Notes under the pieces: model-generated
What the model was told of the DNA's origin: nothing
Seen by the model: the letters and a program-made list of their open reading frames with translations, nothing else
The model's database searches: none
Made by a program: the position numbers and the translations under genes
Part shown: in pieces, positions 6,346 through 9,506 of the stretch
How the letters are laid out: every line of letters starts with the position of its first letter
Position numbering within the stretch: the first letter of the stretch is position 1
From: Woeseiaceae bacterium
GTDB lineage: Bacteria > Pseudomonadota > Gammaproteobacteria > Steroidobacterales > Woeseiaceae
Direction: 5' to 3'
Length of the DNA stretch: 9,506 bases
NCBI GenBank assembly: GCA_022866645.1
Contig: JALHUQ010000380.1
Location: forward strand, 1-9,506

Positions 6346-7836
6346 CTAGAAGAAACCAAGTTTTTTCGGACTATAACTTACTAGCAGGTTTTTGGTTTGC
6401 TGGTAGTGATCAAGCATCATCAAGTGATTCTCGCGACCGATACCGGATTGCTTATAGCCGCCAAACGCCGCATGGGCCGGATAGGCATGATAGCAATTGG
6501 TCCATACGCGGCCGGCCTTAATCGCCCGGCCAAAACGGTAGCAGGTATTTGCATTGCGGCTCCAGACGCCGGCGCCAAGCCCGTATAGCGTGTCATTGGC
6601 GATTTCAAGAGCTTCTTCATCCGTTTTAAAGGTGCAAACCGAAACTACCGGACCAAAAATTTCCTCTTGGAATACCCGCATGGAGTTGTTGCCTTTAAGT
6701 ACCGTCGGCTTGATGTAGTAGCCGCCAGCCAAGTCACCGCCCAGCTTCAGCTGCTCGCCACCACAAAGCACTTCGGCGCCTTCCTTGCGAGCAATATCGA
6801 AATAAGAAAGAATCTTTTCCATCTGCTCGCTGGAAGCTTGTGCTCCAACCATTGTTTCCATCTTTAGCGGATCACCCTGAATAATCGCTTCAATGCGTTT
6901 TAGCGCACGAGCCATGAAGTCTTCATAAATATCTTCATGGATAAGTGCCCTGCTTGGGCAGGTGCAGACCTCGCCCTGGTTAAAAGCAAATAGAACGAAT
7001 CCTTCAATCGCCTTATCGTAAAAATCATCGTCTTCTGCGGCCACATCCTTGAAGAAAATGTTGGGAGATTTGCCCCCCAGTTCCAGACTGCACGGAATGA
7101 TGTTCTGACTGGCGTACTGCATGATAAGTCGACCCGTTGTGGTCTCACCAGTAAAGGCGATTTTCGCTATACGCGTACTTGACGCCAGCGGCTTACCCGC
7201 TTCAAGTCCGAAGCCGTTCACAACATTCAATACGCCCGGTGGTAATAGATCCCCGATAAGCTCCATCAGCACCATTATGGACGCAGGGGTTTGCTCAGCC
7301 GGTTTGAGAACAACGCAGTTACCCGCCGCAAGAGCTGGGGCAAGTTTCCAAACAGCCATTAAAATTGGGAAATTCCACGGGATAATCTGCCCAACAACAC
7401 CCAGCGGCTCATGAAAATGATAGGCAACCGTATCACCGTCGATTTCGCTGATCGAACCTTCCTGGGCGCGAATTACGCTGCCCAAATAGCGAAAATGGTC
7501 AATCGCCAGTGGTAGGTCCGCTGCGGTGGTTTCGCGGATCGGCTTGCCGTTATCCCAGGTTTCAGCTTCTGCCAGCAGCGCCAGATTATCTTCCATGACC
7601 TGTGCGATCTTAATAAGGATCAAACCACGTTCCGCAACGCTTGTTGCACCCCAGGCGTCTTTTGCGGCATGGGCGGCATCAAGTGCCAGTTCGATGTCTT
7701 TCCCGTCAGACCGGGCAATCTTGGATAAAATCGTGCCGTTAACCGGCGAAATGTTATCGAAATATTTGCCAGATACTGGTTCGACAAATTTGCCGCCTAT
7801 GAAATTGCCGTATTTTTCTTTGTATTTGAAACTCAT
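6346..7836 (-). CDS. aldB: NAD(P)-dependent aldehyde dehydrogenase, AldB/ExaC type
   Basis: A complete 496-residue aldehyde dehydrogenase, oxidising aldehydes to acids in the cytosol. It closely resembles E. coli AldB and Pseudomonas ExaC/AcoD over its whole length as I recall those sequences, for example AETWDNGKPIRET, FHEPLGVVGQIIPWNFP and AYPAHAAFGGYKQSGIGRE. Catalytic residues are all present: Asn155 (PWNFP), Lys178 (VLKPAE), the general base Glu252 (LELGGKSPN), the nucleophile Cys291 (NQGEVCTCPSR) and Glu392 (EEIFGP). The cofactor loop reads FTGETTTG, with Glu231 in place of the usual Ser. The ATG at 7834-7836 has GGAG 7 bases upstream. The group acts mainly on acetaldehyde and other short aldehydes, often in ethanol or acetoin breakdown. 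No alcohol dehydrogenase or sigma-54 regulator gene is present in the window. The DUF779 gene follows immediately. Confidence 0.95.
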   Translation of the reverse strand: MSFKYKEKYGNFIGGKFVEPVSGKYFDNISPVNGTILSKIARSDGKDIELALDAAHAAKDAWGATSVAERGLILIKIAQVMEDNLALLAEAETWDNGKPIRETTAADLPLAIDHFRYLGSVIRAQEGSISEIDGDTVAYHFHEPLGVVGQIIPWNFPILMAVWKLAPALAAGNCVVLKPAEQTPASIMVLMELIGDLLPPGVLNVVNGFGLEAGKPLASSTRIAKIAFTGETTTGRLIMQYASQNIIPCSLELGGKSPNIFFKDVAAEDDDFYDKAIEGFVLFAFNQGEVCTCPSRALIHEDIYEDFMARALKRIEAIIQGDPLKMETMVGAQASSEQMEKILSYFDIARKEGAEVLCGGEQLKLGGDLAGGYYIKPTVLKGNNSMRVFQEEIFGPVVSVCTFKTDEEALEIANDTLYGLGAGVWSRNANTCYRFGRAIKAGRVWTNCYHAYPAHAAFGGYKQSGIGRENHLMMLDHYQQTKNLLVSYSPKKLGFF

Positions 7837-8003
7837 TATTCGTCTCCACTATGGCTCAATGTTTTCCTCTCAGGGCCGTCCTTAATGTGCGCGCGCCGAG
7901 TAGCCAAGCTAATGGCACGCAAGACTTCCTCACACTCTCCGCGCGCCACGTTTGCTCTCTTAGGTAATTGGTTGCATAGCATGGCCGCCCGGTATAAATC
8001 GGA
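7837..8003 (-). promoter_or_regulatory. Upstream region of the aldehyde dehydrogenase operon
   Basis: This gene-free stretch must contain the operon promoter, reading leftwards. I see no convincing -35/-10 pair and no sigma-54 site. Two short GC-rich runs (CGCGCGCC near 7889 and 7941) repeat each other. The open frames across it lack recognisable protein character. Confidence 0.3.
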
Positions 8004-8330
8004 AATGTCCGCTTCGGTTCATCAGCGGCCTTTCAGCATCAGTTTACTCGAATGGCCGCTCTCGGAGGTGGCAAGTGGCCGATCAATTAACCACGTATCG
8101 CGCAGTGTTTAATTATTCAAATTGAGGCTTGGAGTTATGTGCGGATACAAGAATGAAGGCAATTCGGAGATATACGTAGGAAGCAAGGTCCGCTTTCGAG
8201 CGTATAGCGGTTGTTCAATAGTAGATTTTTGAACACATCGATTCTGAACGTCTGCTTGCATCCATAGCGGTCATTCAAATCTTTGGAAATCGAGTGATCC
8301 GACAGGCCGCTTTCGGCGGCGACTTCAATC
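8004..8330. repeat. Cluster of five imperfect hairpin repeats (CCGCT ... AGCGG)
   Basis: Five related units fill this gene-free region. Unit A has CCGCT 8009-8013 and AGCGG 8024-8028. Unit B has GGCCGCT 8054-8060 and AGTGGCC 8074-8080. Unit C has CCGCT 8190-8194 and AGCGG 8206-8210. Unit D has CTGCT 8252-8256 and AGCGG 8266-8270. Unit E has CCGC 8307-8310 and GCGG 8316-8319. C and D are the most alike, both fitting GTCYGCTT, a 7-9 base spacer, ATAGCGG, three bases, then TTCAA. Each unit can form a short stem. Spacing is irregular (about 40-130 bases), so this is not a CRISPR array. It looks like clustered, decaying copies of an intergenic repeat family. Similar pieces occur near 4938 and 9332. 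Confidence 0.6.
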
Positions 8331-8336
8331 GGTCGA

Positions 8337-8377
8337 TGCAACACCTAAACTCTGAGTATAGAGCGGAGGATGTTGCA
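8337..8377. repeat. TGCAACA/TGTTGCA inverted repeat before the IS30-like remnant
   Basis: TGCAACA (8337-8343) and TGTTGCA (8371-8377) are exact inverted copies, 27 bases apart. The right arm abuts the ATG of the transposase-like remnant, and TGTTGCA-type ends are familiar from IS30-family elements. It may be what is left of the element's end, or just a chance 7-base match. Confidence 0.3.
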
Positions 8378-8378
8378 G

Positions 8379-8447
8379 ATGAAGCAAAGACGAAGGATTT
8401 ACTACAGCACTGAATCCGGTCAGAGGCAGCCAGTTGACTCAACATAA
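8379..8447 (+). pseudogene. Remnant of an IS30-like transposase N-terminus
   Basis: A 22-codon frame starting at ATG 8379, with a strong ribosome site (GGAGGA) 8 bases upstream. It begins MKQRRRIYYSTE. This matches the opening of many IS30-family transposases from proteobacteria as I recall them (M-x-Q-R-x-R-I-Y-Y-T/S-E), which continue into the helix-turn-helix region. Here the match ends after about 12 residues and the frame stops at TAA 8445-8447. The next frame contains IRPA at about 8448-8459. IRPA also occurs roughly 50 residues into such transposases, so a deletion may have joined the two. The rest of the transposase (DDE catalytic domain) is not visible. Evidence is short, so this stays tentative. 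Confidence 0.42.
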
Positions 8448-8799
8448 TCCGACCAGCGTTTCGTCAAAAACGGAACCAAACGGGCCTTGGTTTCGTGTTT
8501 CTTTAGTAAGGGAAGCGATTCTAGTTTACGGAGTAGTTGGCTTGCGTCTTAAAACAAGTATAAAGCAGAATAATGCAAACTGTGGCGAAGGTGATTACTG
8601 TGTCCAGGTGTACTCTCGCCGCGCCTCGCTCATTAATGAGTTCTGCCTTGATAAGCAGGCGAACAATATCGCGGATATGGAGTCAGCAGAAGATCTCTTG
8701 CGCCAGACGATGGCGCCGTGCGATTTTGCGTCAACAGCGGTTACGTTGATTGCCGGCGAAGGGACGAACGACGGCAGCAGTTCGAAAATTGCACCATAA
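8434..8799 (+). CDS. Unrecognised ORF, low confidence
   Basis: An open frame of 121 residues from a TTG at 8434, with no ribosome site that I can see, overlapping the end of the transposase-like remnant. I do not recognise the product. It has four cysteines, no clear membrane helix beyond a mildly hydrophobic stretch (REAILVYGVVGLRL, about residues 26-39), and an acidic piece, NNIADMESAEDLLRQTM, in the second half. The first in-frame ATG (8677) would leave only 41 residues. The minus strand is also open over 8595-8822, which weakens the case. It may be decayed coding DNA. The neighbouring 103-residue gene starts 124 bases downstream on the same strand. Confidence 0.22.
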   Translation: MTQHNPTSVSSKTEPNGPWFRVSLVREAILVYGVVGLRLKTSIKQNNANCGEGDYCVQVYSRRASLINEFCLDKQANNIADMESAEDLLRQTMAPCDFASTAVTLIAGEGTNDGSSSKIAP

Positions 8800-8923
8800 A
8801 TGTATTTCAGTACAAAAGTCACAAACGAGAAGCAGGTCTCAGAACGTGCACCAAACGTAACTTAGCTTGCAGGACTGCAGAACCAATTTACGTCGTTCAC
8901 TACCAGACGGACAGGACATTCCA

Positions 8924-9235
8924 ATGGAACAAACATCAGACTGGTGGCCCCGTTGCGCCTTTGTTCGCGACTATTTCTTTGAAGGACAAAAAAAGGTTGC
9001 CCACCAGCTAGCGGAGTATCTGGCAAGATACTACGTTGGGGATGACATTTCTGAGCTGAGACCGAATACGGATGTATCGGCACTTGTAGGGGACTCGATT
9101 CGCAGACGCATAAATATGCACGACTTCACTATGGTCCGTGACAACGATTTGTTCGCAGAAATTGACTTGAAAGAATCCATTTCATTCCAAGAGATTGTGA
9201 ATCTCGTTCATTCACAGCAAGTAATATCCAACTAA
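8924..9235 (+). CDS. Small protein with acyl-carrier-protein-like layout
   Basis: A 103-residue protein from ATG 8924, chosen because AGGA lies 7 bases upstream; an earlier TTG at 8867 is less likely. I do not recognise a close family. The layout resembles an acyl carrier protein. A first amphipathic helix (KKVAHQLAEYLARYY, residues 23-37) is followed by a loop ISELRPNTDVSALVGDS with Ser58 where ACPs carry phosphopantetheine (normally DSL). A following helix leads to DNDLFAEIDLKESISFQEIVNLV, like the ACP segment before and into the last helix. Helix II here is SIRRRINMHDF, basic where ACPs are acidic, and the N-terminus (MEQTSDWWPRCAFVRDYFF) is an extra 20 residues. It may be a divergent carrier, a degenerate one, or unrelated. 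No synthase, ligase or transferase gene is adjacent. Confidence 0.6.
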   Translation: MEQTSDWWPRCAFVRDYFFEGQKKVAHQLAEYLARYYVGDDISELRPNTDVSALVGDSIRRRINMHDFTMVRDNDLFAEIDLKESISFQEIVNLVHSQQVISN

Positions 9236-9246
9236 ATATTAATAGC

Positions 9247-9263
9247 GACGCGATGAACGCGTC
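9247..9263 (+). terminator. Possible terminator after the small ACP-like gene
   Basis: GACGCG (9247-9252) and CGCGTC (9258-9263) make a perfect 6-bp GC-rich stem around ATGAA, starting 11 bases after the stop codon. The sequence CCTGACCTTTCTTTTC follows, pyrimidine-rich but with the T-run displaced by about 8 bases. Confidence 0.45.
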
Positions 9264-9311
9264 CCTGACCTTTCTTTTCGGAATTATGATCATCAGATTC
9301 TCGGTCAGTTA

Positions 9312-9350
9312 GTCCGCAATCTTACGGACGGCTGCTTTCATCAGAAGCAG
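9312..9350. repeat. Two adjacent hairpins related to the CCGCTT repeat family
   Basis: GTCCG (9312-9316) pairs with CGGAC (9325-9329), and CTGCTT (9332-9337) pairs with AAGCAG (9345-9350). The second hairpin, GGCTGCTTTCATCAGAAGCA onward followed by GACAT, resembles the units at 8186-8278. The rest of 9236-9506 contains no gene I can support. Confidence 0.45.
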
Positions 9351-9390
9351 ACATAGAGAAAATCCCACCGAAGCGGCATCTTTCGTTATT

Positions 9391-9420
9391 TGACGTCAAT
9401 ATAAATCTGACACCTATTTA
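9391..9420. other. TGACGTCA palindrome plus AAATCTGACACCTATTT motif
   Basis: TGACGTCA (9391-9398) is a perfect palindrome, followed at 9401-9420 by ATAAATCTGACACCTATTTA. From memory, AAATCTGACMCCTATTT-type strings recur beside IS200-like/RAYT transposase genes in gammaproteobacteria. No transposase gene is seen before the window ends at 9506. Confidence 0.3.
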
Positions 9421-9506
9421 CCATTATCTATCTCATTGAAAAGCAGATACCGGTTCGAATATCTGACAAACTGCGCGCTCTATGTTTGTGTAAAAGCGGG
9501 AACCCG

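Noticed and set aside
7912..7935. TGGCACG near 7913, considered as a sigma-54 promoter for the aldehyde dehydrogenase
   Set aside because: It points away from the operon and lacks the GC dinucleotide at the required spacing.
7526..8112. Plus-strand open frames over the start of the aldehyde dehydrogenase and into its upstream region
   Set aside because: The first is antisense to the enzyme. The second (7885 on) has unlikely composition and runs through repeat units A and B.
8004..8330. CRISPR array
   Set aside because: Units are short, imperfect and irregularly spaced, with no constant-length spacers and no cas genes.
8135..8344. Minus-strand 69-residue open frame
   Set aside because: It lies entirely across repeat units C, D and E, has no ribosome site and no protein-like pattern.
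8595..8822. Minus-strand 75-residue open frame
   Set aside because: Begins at GTG without a ribosome site and overlaps the plus-strand frame. No recognisable features on this strand.

Overview
The window looks like chromosomal DNA of a free-living, probably marine gammaproteobacterium. I infer this from the DUF3014 protein, the outer-membrane barrel protein, the E. coli AldB-like aldehyde dehydrogenase and Shine-Dalgarno-led Gram-negative gene starts. The taxonomic call is tentative: no rRNA or tRNA gene is present. The left 60% is ordinary, gene-dense housekeeping or envelope DNA. The right end is gene-poor and carries repeats and mobile-element debris.

Layout. 1-429 (minus) is the N-terminal part of a membrane protein of the sterol desaturase/fatty acid hydroxylase type, cut by the window edge. 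544-1941 (minus) is an APC-family amino acid permease. 2068-2892 (plus) is a membrane-anchored DUF3014 protein. It converges on an outer-membrane beta-barrel protein at 2987-3598 (minus), and a strong shared hairpin terminator lies between them. 3782-4840 (minus) is a secreted S41-type serine peptidase. 5054-5692 (minus) is a MarC-family membrane protein. 5718-5891 (plus) is a tiny ORF that looks like an internally deleted membrane protein. 5960-6340 and 6346-7836 (minus) form a two-gene operon: an AldB/ExaC-type aldehyde dehydrogenase followed by a DUF779 protein, a pairing known from many proteobacteria and likely concerned with acetaldehyde or other short aldehydes.

From 7837 to 8378 there is no convincing gene. 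This stretch holds several imperfect copies of a hairpin-forming repeat with a CCGCT ... AGCGG core. It is followed by what appears to be the first dozen codons of an IS30-like transposase (8379 on). An unrecognised low-confidence ORF follows at 8434-8799. After it comes a better supported 103-residue protein (8924-9235) whose layout resembles an acyl carrier protein, with a GDS motif in the right place but an arginine-rich helix II. The last 270 bases hold hairpins similar to the repeat family and a motif I associate with IS200-like/RAYT transposase surroundings.

Most genes here are single transcription units. Only the aldehyde dehydrogenase/DUF779 pair is a clear operon. The most interesting material is the repeat family, the ACP-like orphan and the decayed genes on either side of the aldehyde cassette.
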